NCBI GenBank assembly: GCA_019313105.1
Contig: JAFDBW010000030.1
Location: 1 to 5,168, forward strand
Length of the DNA stretch: 5,168 bases
Source: Deltaproteobacteria bacterium
GTDB lineage: Bacteria; Desulfobacterota; Desulfuromonadia; Desulfuromonadales; BM103
Reading direction: 5' to 3'
The notes beneath the pieces were generated by a model. The model was given only the letters and a program-made list of their open reading frames with translations, ran no database searches and was not told the DNA's origin. Both the position numbers and the translations under genes were made by a program. Positions 1 to 5,168 of the stretch are shown in pieces; positions within the stretch are counted from its first letter, which is position 1; every line of letters starts with the position of its first letter.

Positions 1-779
1 AGCAAATGGGCAGACCGGATCTGTCCGGTACAATGCGAGACGCCAAGCCGGTCAAATTCGAGCTTGGCAAGGTATTCAACGGTCGCTGCGAACTGCTCGT
101 CACTGGCAGGACCGAGATGCGTACCGCCAATAATTGCGTGAATCCGGGGTTGTTCGAGTTTATACCGAAACCATTCAACAGTATTGATCAGGCCGGCATG
201 TGCGCAACCGAGAAGGATCACGAGACCTTTGTCGGTGTCTATGGCGAGAGCTACGTCATCGGCAAACGGGTCGGTGGTCCATGAGTCTCCACTATCGGAA
301 CGCCTGACCAGATGTGGGTCGCCTGTTTCCAGCGCAGCCTCTCGAGCGATTTCACCGCTGAAATGAATACCGGGGGCCAGTTCGGCAAAATCTTTTATGA
401 AGACGAATTCCGCGCCAGCCGCTTCGAGCTCGTGCCTGCTGAAAGGCAAACTGATATCTCGTTGTTCATGTTGCCCGCTCCAGAACCTTGTGCTGAAAAT
501 ACCGGGGTGGGCATAGACACGACGAGGTCCGGTTTGGCGAAGGAGAGCCAAGAGCCCCCCGCAGTGGTCATAGTGGCCATGACTGAGGATGATCCCATCC
601 AGATTCCGCGGGTCAAGATCGAGGGCCGCAAGGTTTGCCAGCAAGGTCTCACCACTACCGGTATCAAACAGCCATCGCCCGGCAGAAGTCCGCAGCAGAC
701 AGGCAAAGCCATGCTCGCCGCATGCGGCTATCGGCCTACCGACGGTATTTTCACAGACGATATGAAGTTGAAGTGACAT
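1..779 (-). CDS. MBL-fold metallo-hydrolase, 3' end cut by window edge
   Basis: This is a metallo-beta-lactamase-fold hydrolase, probably cytoplasmic and probably binding two metal ions. The frame is open from the ATG at 779 to the window edge (259 codons), so the C-terminus is missing. Visible motifs are a strand-turn DTGSG at residues 39-43, the signature HGHYDH at 67-72 (HxHxDH), GCAH at 192-195 with H194, GGTHLG with H221, and SHCTG with H249. The N-terminal pattern ENT...GEHG and the GCAHAG and SHCTG blocks resemble the COG1237 group, named after dihydropterin ribofuranosyl-aminobenzene phosphate synthase. That name is often applied loosely, so the substrate is unknown. The start is uncertain: the ATG at 779 has no well-spaced Shine-Dalgarno, while an in-frame GTG at 785 has GAAAG about 7 nt upstream. 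An in-frame TAA lies about 40 nt upstream of the ATG. The gene is transcribed away from yhbY. No signal peptide is seen. Confidence 0.9.
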   Translation of the reverse strand, partial: MSLQLHIVCENTVGRPIAACGEHGFACLLRTSAGRWLFDTGSGETLLANLAALDLDPRNLDGIILSHGHYDHCGGLLALLRQTGPRRVYAHPGIFSTRFWSGQHEQRDISLPFSRHELEAAGAEFVFIKDFAELAPGIHFSGEIAREAALETGDPHLVRRSDSGDSWTTDPFADDVALAIDTDKGLVILLGCAHAGLINTVEWFRYKLEQPRIHAIIGGTHLGPASDEQFAATVEYLAKLEFDRLGVSHCTGQIRSAHL

Positions 780-793
780 ATCCACAAACAGGC

Positions 794-822
794 TTTCAAG
801 CAAACATGCTTAAGTGTATAGT
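794..822 (+). promoter_or_regulatory. possible weak promoter for yhbY
   Basis: A TATAGT hexamer at 817-822 (5 of 6 to the sigma70 -10 box) has TTTCAA at 794-799 in the -35 position, 17 bp upstream. The -35 match is only 3 of 6. It would start transcription near 829, giving a leader of about 30 nt before yhbY. The same gap must also carry the promoter of the divergent hydrolase gene, for which I saw no good pair of boxes. Confidence 0.3.
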
Positions 823-860
823 GAGCCCCTAATCAATCGATCCCGGAAGGAATCATATAC

Positions 861-1169
861 ATGTCAGATAACAGAACCATCGAACTTACCGGTAAGCAGA
901 ACCGCTACCTGCGCGGACTGGGTCACAGTCTGCAGCCTTTCGTGATGATCGGCAAACACCATCTCAGCAAAGAGGTCATCAGCTCGACAGACGAGGCCCT
1001 CGACAAACATGAATTAATCAAGGTCAGGATCCAAGAAGGTTGCCTCGAAGATCGCAAAATAGTTGCTGCGGAACTCTCTGCAGAGACCGGTTCGGCCGTC
1101 GTCCAGATCCTCGGCAATACCTTTCTTCTCTATCGTCCTGGGGAAGAGAAGATCATCACCCTGCCCTGA
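861..1169 (+). CDS. yhbY: YhbY-family CRM-domain RNA-binding protein
   Basis: This 102-residue protein consists of one CRM (CRS1-YhbY) domain, the usual size for bacterial YhbY, which associates with pre-50S ribosomal particles in E. coli. Family hallmarks are the opening LTGKQNRYLRGLGHSL (residues 9-24), the FVMIGKHHLS turn (27-36), the HELIKVRI strand (about 50-57), and the closing VQILGNTFLLYR block. The start is the ATG at 861, with GGAAGG at 845-850 as ribosome binding site, slightly far away (10 nt). The RNA-contacting GxxG loop is altered: residues 31-34 read GKHH, so the second glycine is a histidine. The gene appears monocistronic. Its stop is 21 nt from the stop of convergent dgt, and no terminator hairpin is visible between them. 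Family assignment is secure; the effect of the loop change is not known. Confidence 0.94.
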   Translation: MSDNRTIELTGKQNRYLRGLGHSLQPFVMIGKHHLSKEVISSTDEALDKHELIKVRIQEGCLEDRKIVAAELSAETGSAVVQILGNTFLLYRPGEEKIITLP

Positions 1170-1190
1170 CCTGGAATCGCAGCATCTCTT

Positions 1191-2324
1191 TCAGACCCTC
1201 TCGTAAGGTTCAAAGAGCCGCTTGTATTCATCCAGGGCGTAACGGTCTGTCATGCCTGCGATGTAGTCGCAGATAACTCTCTCCCTGCCATATTCATCGT
1301 ACTTGTCCTGGTAGCTGGCCGGCAACAGGGTTGGATTCTGCAGGTAATTTTCAAACAGTATGGTGAGGAAACGTTCCGCCTTGATACGCATTCTTTCGAC
1401 CTTGTAGTGACTGTAAAGGTTTTTGTAGAGAAAAACCTTCAACGCCCGGTTGCGCTGTGCAGTGTCCCTGCTGAACATAACCAGATTGCCACTGTGGGAA
1501 CGGACATCGTCAAGAGTAGAGATGCCGCCGGCCTCTATGTTCCTGCGACTTTGTTCAACCAGGTCGAGGATCAGATAACCGATCAGATGGCTGATCGTCT
1601 GCAACACCTGACGTTCTTCGTCCAGCAGTGGGTGTTTTTGCCTGACCCGGGCGTAGGTTTCAGACCAGAGATCTATTTCCATCAGGGCTTCAGGATTAAG
1701 ATAACCCGCCTTAAGTCCGTCATCGATGTCGTGGTTGTTGTAAGCAATTTCATCGGCAAGATCGATAATTTGTGCTTCCAGGGTCGGGCGCAGACCCGGG
1801 CAGTACTCGTCAAATCCTGAAGCGTCCGGGATGTCATAGTCCGAAGAGTGTTTAATAATCCCTTCCCTGGTTTCCCAGGTCAGGTTCAAACCATTGAAGC
1901 CCGGATATCGTTCTTCCAGATGCTCGACAATTCGCAGTGATTGACGATTGTGCTCAAATCCGCCGTATGGCGCCATCAATCGGTCAAGGACGCCTTCGCC
2001 GGTATGCCCGAACGGGGTATGCCCAAGATCGTGGGCAAGGGCGAGCGCTTCGACCAGGTCTTCGTTCAGACTCAGTCGACGGGCAATACCGCGACCGATC
2101 TGGGCGACTTCAAGGGAATGCGTCAGGCGGGTGCGATAATAGTCACCTTCATGATTGACGAAAACCTGGGTTTTATATTCAAGGCGCCGGAACGCTGCAC
2201 AATGGATGATGCGGTCACGGTCCCGTTCATAGGCGGGGCGATCATCCTTGTACAACTCTTCATATCTGCGGCCGCGCGACGATTCGCTCTGCGCAGCATA
2301 TCCGGCTAATTCCATTCGTTTCAT
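1191..2324 (-). CDS. dgt: dGTPase-like HD-domain dNTP triphosphohydrolase
   Basis: This belongs to the Dgt family, which splits dNTPs into deoxynucleosides and tripolyphosphate in the cytoplasm. With the ATG at 2324 the protein has 377 residues, typical of the shorter dGTPase-like (type 2) subfamily rather than the roughly 500-residue E. coli Dgt. Metal-binding HD-domain residues are visible: H69 in RLTHSLEV, H98-D99 in AHDLGHTPFGH, and D191 in DLADEIAY. H125 in GFEHNRQSLR is also a conserved family position. The N-terminal YxRDRDRIIHCAAFRRL block is the usual family entry. A GTG at 2336 is also in frame, but GGAGG at 2330-2334 is ideally spaced (5 nt) for the ATG at 2324, and the predicted transcript starts almost at the GTG. 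A further ATG lies at 2315. True substrate preference cannot be read from the sequence, so the type 2 name is safer than strict dGTPase. No neighbour suggests a phage-defence role. Confidence 0.94.
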   Translation of the reverse strand: MKRMELAGYAAQSESSRGRRYEELYKDDRPAYERDRDRIIHCAAFRRLEYKTQVFVNHEGDYYRTRLTHSLEVAQIGRGIARRLSLNEDLVEALALAHDLGHTPFGHTGEGVLDRLMAPYGGFEHNRQSLRIVEHLEERYPGFNGLNLTWETREGIIKHSSDYDIPDASGFDEYCPGLRPTLEAQIIDLADEIAYNNHDIDDGLKAGYLNPEALMEIDLWSETYARVRQKHPLLDEERQVLQTISHLIGYLILDLVEQSRRNIEAGGISTLDDVRSHSGNLVMFSRDTAQRNRALKVFLYKNLYSHYKVERMRIKAERFLTILFENYLQNPTLLPASYQDKYDEYGRERVICDYIAGMTDRYALDEYKRLFEPYERV

Positions 2325-2329
2325 CCTTG

Positions 2330-2334
2330 CCTCC
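2330..2334 (-). promoter_or_regulatory. Shine-Dalgarno that decides the dgt start
   Basis: GGAGG on the minus strand lies 5 nt before the ATG at 2324. It overlaps the alternative GTG start at 2336-2334, which therefore would have no ribosome binding site of its own. Confidence 0.75.
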
Positions 2335-2344
2335 ACTCGTTGAT

Positions 2345-2374
2345 ATTAAAGCCACGCTACAGGTGATCTGTCAA
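2345..2374 (-). promoter_or_regulatory. sigma70-type promoter of dgt
   Basis: On the minus strand a perfect TTGACA (2374-2369) is followed, after 18 bp, by TTTAAT (2350-2345, 5 of 6 to TATAAT). Transcription would begin near 2338, leaving a leader of only about 13 nt before the ATG at 2324. That leader is just long enough to hold the GGAGG site. Confidence 0.65.
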
Positions 2375-2396
2375 GCCAGTAATGCCGCCTCACAGC

Positions 2397-2425
2397 TTGA
2401 CCATAAAAATCAATTGTGCTAGTTT
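2397..2425 (+). promoter_or_regulatory. probable promoter of the rsmD-coaD cluster
   Basis: TTGACC (2397-2402, 5 of 6) is separated by 17 bp from TAGTTT (2420-2425, 3 of 6). The weak -10 box is preceded by TGC, an extended -10 element. A transcript would start near 2432, beside the 8-bp palindrome AACATGTT (2430-2437), and run about 40 nt to the rsmD GTG. It lies back to back with the dgt promoter, with about 20 bp between the two -35 boxes. Confidence 0.45.
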
Positions 2426-2470
2426 TTTTAACATGTTACGAACTTCGCATGGCTTTTCCGAGATAAACCA

Positions 2471-3034
2471 GTGAGGGTGATTGCCGGCACTTCACGCGGC
2501 AGACGCCTGGCCAGCTTCAAAGGCCGTGATGTGCGTCCGACTCCAGACCGTGTTCGGGAGGCGCTTTTCAGTATCTTGCAAAGCAGGCTCGGCGATTTTT
2601 CAGAGCTAAGGGTACTCGATCTGTTCTCCGGTTCCGGAGCCCTGGCAATTGAAGCTCTAAGCCGCGGCGCTAAAGCCGCCTGCCTGGTCGACAATGCACC
2701 TGCCTCGGCAAGGGTCATTCGCGAAAACCTGGAACGTTGCCAGTTGACCGAAAAGGCTCAGGTTGTCACCAAAGATGCTTTTTTGGCCCTGCAAGATTTT
2801 ACACCGGAAACTTTTGATTTGGTCTTTCTGGACCCACCTTACGGAAAGAAGCTGGCGGAGATGGCGATCACGGAAATATGCAAGCAAGGAGTGCTCCATA
2901 GAGATGGCACTCTCTGCGCTGAAACCGGAGCCGGTGAAATCTTGCCCAAAAAAAATGGTCATCTGCAGATTTTTGATCAGCGCCGTTACGGTTCAGTTAT
3001 GATACACTTCCTATGCGACGAGGGGCTCATATGA
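2471..3034 (+). CDS. rsmD: 16S rRNA (guanine966-N2)-methyltransferase RsmD
   Basis: RsmD transfers a methyl group from S-adenosylmethionine to N2 of G966 in 16S rRNA during 30S assembly. The 187-residue length fits the family. The opening MRVIAGTSRGRRL, then RPTPDRVREALFSIL (residues 22-36), the SAM-binding LDLFSGSGALAIEALSRGA (49-67), and the catalytic FLDPPYGK (119-126; DPPY at 121-124) are all family signatures. The start is the GTG at 2471, chosen because homologues begin exactly there. Its ribosome binding site is weak (CGAGA at 2459-2463). The stop overlaps the coaD start as ATGA at 3031-3034, so the two are very likely translationally coupled. The rsmD-coaD order is common in many bacteria and supports both names. 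Confidence 0.95.
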   Translation: MRVIAGTSRGRRLASFKGRDVRPTPDRVREALFSILQSRLGDFSELRVLDLFSGSGALAIEALSRGAKAACLVDNAPASARVIRENLERCQLTEKAQVVTKDAFLALQDFTPETFDLVFLDPPYGKKLAEMAITEICKQGVLHRDGTLCAETGAGEILPKKNGHLQIFDQRRYGSVMIHFLCDEGLI

Positions 3035-3516
3035 ATAAGAGAACGGCTGTTTATCCTGGCTCATTTGATCCGATCACTTACGGGCATCTGGACATCATCG
3101 AACGTGGGCTGGAGGTTTTTGATGAAATCGTTATTGCCGTCGCTCGCAATTCCGAGAAAAAAAGTCTTTTCTCTGCCGAAGAGCGCATTCGTCACATAGA
3201 AGAGGCCATCGGCGACAATCCGAATATTACGGTCGACACATTCGACGGTTTATTGGTTGATTACGTCCTGTCAAAAGATGCCAGAGTCATCCTGCGCGGT
3301 CTGCGGGCCGTCTCTGACTTCGAATACGAGTTCCAGATCGCCCAGATGAACCATAACCTTAAAAACGAGGTTGAAACACTTTTCATGATGACTTCCGTGC
3401 CTTATGGGTACCTCAGCTCATCGATCGTCAAAGAAGTCGCAAGCCTGAAAGGCCCGGTCGAAAGCCTGGTGCCACCTGTGGTCAGGCAAGCCCTGGCTGA
3501 GAAATTTGGCGGTTGA
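3031..3516 (+). CDS. coaD: phosphopantetheine adenylyltransferase (PPAT)
   Basis: CoaD carries out the fourth of the five steps from pantothenate to coenzyme A: 4'-phosphopantetheine plus ATP gives dephospho-CoA and pyrophosphate. The 161 residues match the family length. The nucleotidyltransferase motif lies in YPGSFDPITYGHLDII (residues 8-23, with T16 and H19 of TxGH). K43 in RNSEKKSLF, the RGLR loop at 89-92, the FEYEFQIAQMN helix (97-107), and the YLSSSIVKE C-terminal motif (127-135) are all present. The ATG at 3031 is preferred over the in-frame ATG at 3013 because AGGGG at 3021-3025 is well spaced to it (5 nt), homologues start with a short residue run before YPGSF, and it gives the ATGA overlap with rsmD. 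The next gene starts 22 nt after the stop. Confidence 0.97.
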   Translation: MNKRTAVYPGSFDPITYGHLDIIERGLEVFDEIVIAVARNSEKKSLFSAEERIRHIEEAIGDNPNITVDTFDGLLVDYVLSKDARVILRGLRAVSDFEYEFQIAQMNHNLKNEVETLFMMTSVPYGYLSSSIVKEVASLKGPVESLVPPVVRQALAEKFGG

Positions 3517-3538
3517 AGAAACGCTTGAAGGAGGAAAT

Positions 3539-3733
3539 ATGATCACACGTGAAATGACAATTTCTGACATCATTTCCAAACACCCTGAAACGATCGAAGT
3601 GTTTCGTAGCTTCGGCCTTGACTGTATGGAGTGTCAGATTGCAGATTACGAAGAGGTCGAACACGGCGCAGGAGTGCATAATGTGGACATCGTGCAGTTG
3701 CTTGAGGCCCTTAATGCTGCGGTCAGAGACTAA
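3539..3733 (+). CDS. DUF1858-like small CxxC protein
   Basis: This 64-residue protein resembles the DUF1858 / TIGR03980 family, described as a hybrid-cluster-protein-associated redox disulfide domain. The pattern is a short helix start (MTISDIISKHPETIEVF, residues 6-22), then FGLDCMECQ with C29 and C32 as the CxxC pair, then a helix ending in VQLLEALN. The cysteines could form a redox disulfide or bind metal; the sequence does not decide, and the protein's function is unknown to me. It has one of the strongest ribosome binding sites in the window, AAGGAGG at 3528-3534, 4 nt before the ATG at 3539, suggesting high expression. It follows coaD by 22 nt and precedes the cluster terminator, so it is probably co-transcribed with rsmD-coaD. 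It has no membrane segment or signal peptide. A TTG at 3506 in the same frame is rejected because it overlaps coaD. Confidence 0.88.
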   Translation: MITREMTISDIISKHPETIEVFRSFGLDCMECQIADYEEVEHGAGVHNVDIVQLLEALNAAVRD

Positions 3734-3845
3734 GAGACGGATTTCGAAGCCAATGGAAAGTATGCCAACCTTCCCTGACATTATCTCCGGGAGAGTTCCT
3801 AATCGATAATCATAAGTGAGCACTGAGCAGTCTTGCAGATTGTTG

Positions 3846-3879
3846 ACAACTCCCGCAGTGATGCGGGGGTTGTTTTTTT
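3846..3879 (+). terminator. intrinsic terminator of the rsmD-coaD-CxxC cluster
   Basis: A 12-bp stem (3846-3857 paired with 3862-3873, one G-U pair) closes a GTGA tetraloop and runs into seven Ts at 3873-3879. The GC-rich core CTCCCGC/GCGGGGG makes it strong. On the other strand no T-run follows, so it works only in the plus direction. It lies about 112 nt beyond the last stop codon. Confidence 0.93.
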
Positions 3880-3908
3880 ATCTGCCGGTGAAGTTTCTAT
3901 GAAGCTTA

Positions 3909-3937
3909 GGGCAACAGATTCACAATCTGTTGTTCCC
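3909..3937. repeat. near-perfect palindrome of unknown role
   Basis: CAACAGATT (3912-3920) and its exact complement (3924-3932) flank a 3-nt CAC. An outer GGG (3909-3911) can pair with CCC (3935-3937) across a 2-nt TT bulge. No T-run follows on either strand, so it is not a standard terminator. Read on the minus strand the centre is ACAGA-TTGTGAA-TCTGT, which has the form of a tRNA-His anticodon arm (GTG), but the rest of a tRNA is absent. Confidence 0.7.
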
Positions 3938-4000
3938 TCTATCATAAAGTTTGGCGGTACTTTGCAGCAGCCTGAGTAAGAAGGGCAAAGCCACACCTTT

Positions 4001-4024
4001 CCTTATTCAAGTCCTTATTCAAGA
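4001..4024. repeat. two-copy 12-bp tandem repeat
   Basis: The unit CCTTATTCAAGT is followed directly by CCTTATTCAAGA, matching at 11 of 12 positions. It lies 48 nt beyond the queE stop codon. It may be a simple duplication or a paired protein-binding site. Confidence 0.8.
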
Positions 4025-4071
4025 CTAAAATTTGAGGTCAACCAGTATTATGTTGCGGAGCACATCGATCT

Positions 4072-4833
4072 TCAGACGACACCCAGAAACGGATGTATTT
4101 GCGGGATAATCCGGACATCATGATGTTTTGCTGCGGCAATCTGTTGGAGTCTTAACAAGTCACTGCCACACAGGGCCGGACCGGCGGCCAAGGTTCGAGG
4201 CTGCAGGATAAAGGGCGTTTCAGGTGCATGCTGAGACACCAGCATGGCCGCCTGCTGAACCTCTGCGTCCGAGGTTGTTGTATCAACAACCAGCTTCACC
4301 TGGCAAAGATGTCGTTTTGAAAGTTCCAAGAATTGAGCATGCATCGCCCACGGAGTCTTCACGCCGCTTGTCGAAAAGCCCTTGATGTCCATGGAAATCA
4401 TGTCTAGCAGGGGCAAAACAGTTTCCAGCTGCATGGGTAAAGTGCCGTTGGGTTCCAGAAAAACCGGCAGCAGGGGCTTAATCTCGGGCAACCAGTCCTT
4501 GAGCACCTCGACATGCAGTAAAGGCTCGCCGCCGGTCAGCACAACCGAATGATGGAGATTATTGTAGCTGTGCTGCCACTCTGAGATCAGATGGGTGATG
4601 TATCTCAAGTCAATCGGGTTTTCACGACACGTAAAATCTGCGCTTCCGGGAATTTTTTCTACACGGCAAGTCGTTGCCGGCCGGAACGGTGTATCACAAT
4701 AGGTGCAAGCGAGGTTACATTCCGCAAAACGCACGAAAATCTGCCGCGCACCAACCAATATCCCCTCGCCCTGCAGAGAAGAGAACACTTCTATAAGAGG
4801 AGCCTCAATCACGCGTGTAACTGGCGCATGCAT
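4072..4833 (-). CDS. queE: 7-carboxy-7-deazaguanine synthase QueE
   Basis: QueE is a radical SAM enzyme that contracts the ring of 6-carboxy-5,6,7,8-tetrahydropterin to 7-carboxy-7-deazaguanine, on the way to preQ0 and queuosine. From the ATG at 4833 it has 253 residues. The IEVFSSLQGEG block (14-24) is typical of the family. The [4Fe-4S] cysteines are C39, C43 and C46 in CNLACTYCDT (the CX3CX2C radical SAM signature), and LTGGEPLL lies at 99-106 (SAM contact). A region with two further cysteines (C56, C69) lies between these motifs; its role is unclear. The residue before the first cluster cysteine is glutamate (FAEC), where glycine is commoner. The start is uncertain: the ATG at 4833 has GGGA about 8 nt upstream, while an in-frame ATG at 4851 would add six residues. 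Either start overlaps the end of queD (by 29 or 47 nt), so coupled expression is likely. Confidence 0.94.
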   Translation of the reverse strand: MHAPVTRVIEAPLIEVFSSLQGEGILVGARQIFVRFAECNLACTYCDTPFRPATTCRVEKIPGSADFTCRENPIDLRYITHLISEWQHSYNNLHHSVVLTGGEPLLHVEVLKDWLPEIKPLLPVFLEPNGTLPMQLETVLPLLDMISMDIKGFSTSGVKTPWAMHAQFLELSKRHLCQVKLVVDTTTSDAEVQQAAMLVSQHAPETPFILQPRTLAAGPALCGSDLLRLQQIAAAKHHDVRIIPQIHPFLGVV

Positions 4834-5168
4834 TATCCGATTCCCAGACATTGACCCGTTCTACAGTGACATTGTCACTGTTCATCGACTCACTCAGACG
4901 TTCAAAAAGGTAGCGGCTGATGTTTTCTGAAGACGGGCTGTTCACCTTGAAAGGTTCAAGATCATTGAGATACTTGTGGTCCAGCTCGTCCAGAAGCTGG
5001 TTGGTCTGTTTTTTAAGGATTTTGAAATCAATGCCGAGACCTGCATTATCGAGCTCACTGGCCGCAACGGTCACTTCAACCCGCCAGTTGTGGCCATGCA
5101 GATTTTCGCAATCACCCTGATAGTTAATCAAGTTATGGGCTGCTGCAAAGGAAGTTTTTATCATCAAG
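4805..5168 (-). CDS. queD: 6-carboxy-tetrahydropterin synthase QueD, 5' end probably cut
   Basis: QueD converts 7,8-dihydroneopterin triphosphate to 6-carboxy-5,6,7,8-tetrahydropterin, the substrate of QueE encoded just downstream. Counting from the ATG at 5164, zinc-binding histidines are H10 in FAAAHNL and H23/H25 in LHGHNW. C19 in GDCENLHGH is the expected catalytic cysteine, and D62-H63 in ELDHKYLND belongs to the catalytic set. PSSENISRYLFE and the C-terminal VWESDNACASY are also family blocks. The frame stays open to the window edge, and related proteins usually have a few residues before the equivalent of MIKTSFAAAH, so the true start probably lies a few codons beyond 5168. The ATG at 5164 or the TTG at 5167 cannot be excluded. 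Its stop lies inside the beginning of queE. Confidence 0.94.
   Translation of the reverse strand, partial: LMIKTSFAAAHNLINYQGDCENLHGHNWRVEVTVAASELDNAGLGIDFKILKKQTNQLLDELDHKYLNDLEPFKVNSPSSENISRYLFERLSESMNSDNVTVERVNVWESDNACASYTRD

Larger units (their letters stand above)
3734..4071. other. 338-nt gap between convergent clusters
   Basis: No credible gene is seen here. From left to right it holds about 110 nt of 3' untranslated sequence after the CxxC gene, the terminator at 3846-3879, the palindrome at 3909-3937, a loose inverted repeat CTTTGC (3960-3965) / GCAAAG (3985-3990) with a 19-nt loop, and the tandem repeat at 4001-4024. The plus-strand and minus-strand clusters converge into it. No T-tracted hairpin ends the queD-queE transcript. 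Confidence 0.8.

Noticed and set aside
395..712. 105-codon minus-strand open frame
   Set aside because: It is the wrong frame of the same strand as the metallo-hydrolase. The correct frame continues from 779 to the window edge without a stop.
312..776. 154-codon plus-strand open frame, and a 92-codon one at 6-284
   Set aside because: They lie opposite the metallo-hydrolase, whose own frame shows a complete HxHxDH motif and other family blocks. The plus-strand translations resemble no family.
1170..1190. Terminator between convergent yhbY and dgt
   Set aside because: The 21-nt gap has neither a GC-rich inverted repeat nor a T-run.
1407..1820. 137-codon plus-strand open frame, with others around 1941-2309
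   Set aside because: They are antisense shadows of dgt, without ribosome binding sites or family features.
3843..3871. TTGACA at 3843-3848 as a promoter -35 box
   Set aside because: It overlaps the terminator stem, and no -10-like hexamer lies 16-18 bp downstream, where the sequence is G-rich.
3880..3960. Complete tRNA-His on the minus strand
   Set aside because: Only the anticodon arm shape is present. No matching acceptor ends, no GGTTCGA-like T arm and no D arm can be paired around it.
3799..3996. 65-codon minus-strand open frame across the gap
   Set aside because: It runs through the terminator stem and the palindrome, has no ribosome binding site, and its composition does not look coded. 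Part of it merely translates the palindrome.
1..5168. A novel defence, mobile or biosynthetic system spanning several genes
   Set aside because: Every sizeable gene belongs to a recognisable family, mostly housekeeping. The HD-domain dNTPase lacks any defence-type neighbour, and there are no mobile-element signs.

Overview
This window looks like an ordinary chromosomal stretch from a Gram-negative bacterium. The best guess is a deltaproteobacterium of the Desulfuromonas/Geobacter/Pelobacter type. That guess rests on remembered family resemblance (the rsmD-coaD pair followed by a small CxxC protein of the DUF1858 type, and the QueD and QueE variants), not on a search. Codon use and base composition look even across the window. 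I saw no insertion sequence, integrase, CRISPR array, rRNA or convincing tRNA.

Layout. (1) Positions 1-779, minus strand: the 5' part of a metallo-beta-lactamase-fold hydrolase that runs off the left edge. (2) Positions 780-860: a divergent regulatory gap, then plus-strand yhbY (861-1169), a CRM-domain ribosome-associated RNA-binding protein. (3) Converging on yhbY with a 21-nt gap is minus-strand dgt (2324-1191), an HD-domain dNTP triphosphohydrolase. It has a good sigma70-type promoter just upstream and a very short leader. (4) Starting back to back with dgt is a plus-strand cluster: rsmD (16S rRNA G966 methyltransferase), coaD (phosphopantetheine adenylyltransferase, ATGA overlap) and a 64-residue DUF1858-like CxxC protein. 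A strong intrinsic terminator at 3846-3879 closes it. (5) Positions 3734-4071 are a 338-nt gap holding that terminator, a near-perfect palindrome and a small tandem repeat. (6) Positions 4072-5168, minus strand: queD (5' end probably beyond the right edge) overlapping queE, two consecutive steps of 7-deazaguanine (preQ0/queuosine) synthesis.

How the genes fit together. RsmD and YhbY both concern ribosome maturation. CoaD makes dephospho-CoA, Dgt acts on dNTP pools, and QueD/QueE supply the precursor of a tRNA wobble-base modification. Apart from QueD-QueE, which act in sequence, the groupings look like normal housekeeping neighbourhoods. I found no convincing new multi-gene system. The points most worth a second look are the altered GxxG loop in YhbY, the DUF1858-type protein attached to rsmD-coaD, and the unexplained palindrome at 3909-3937.
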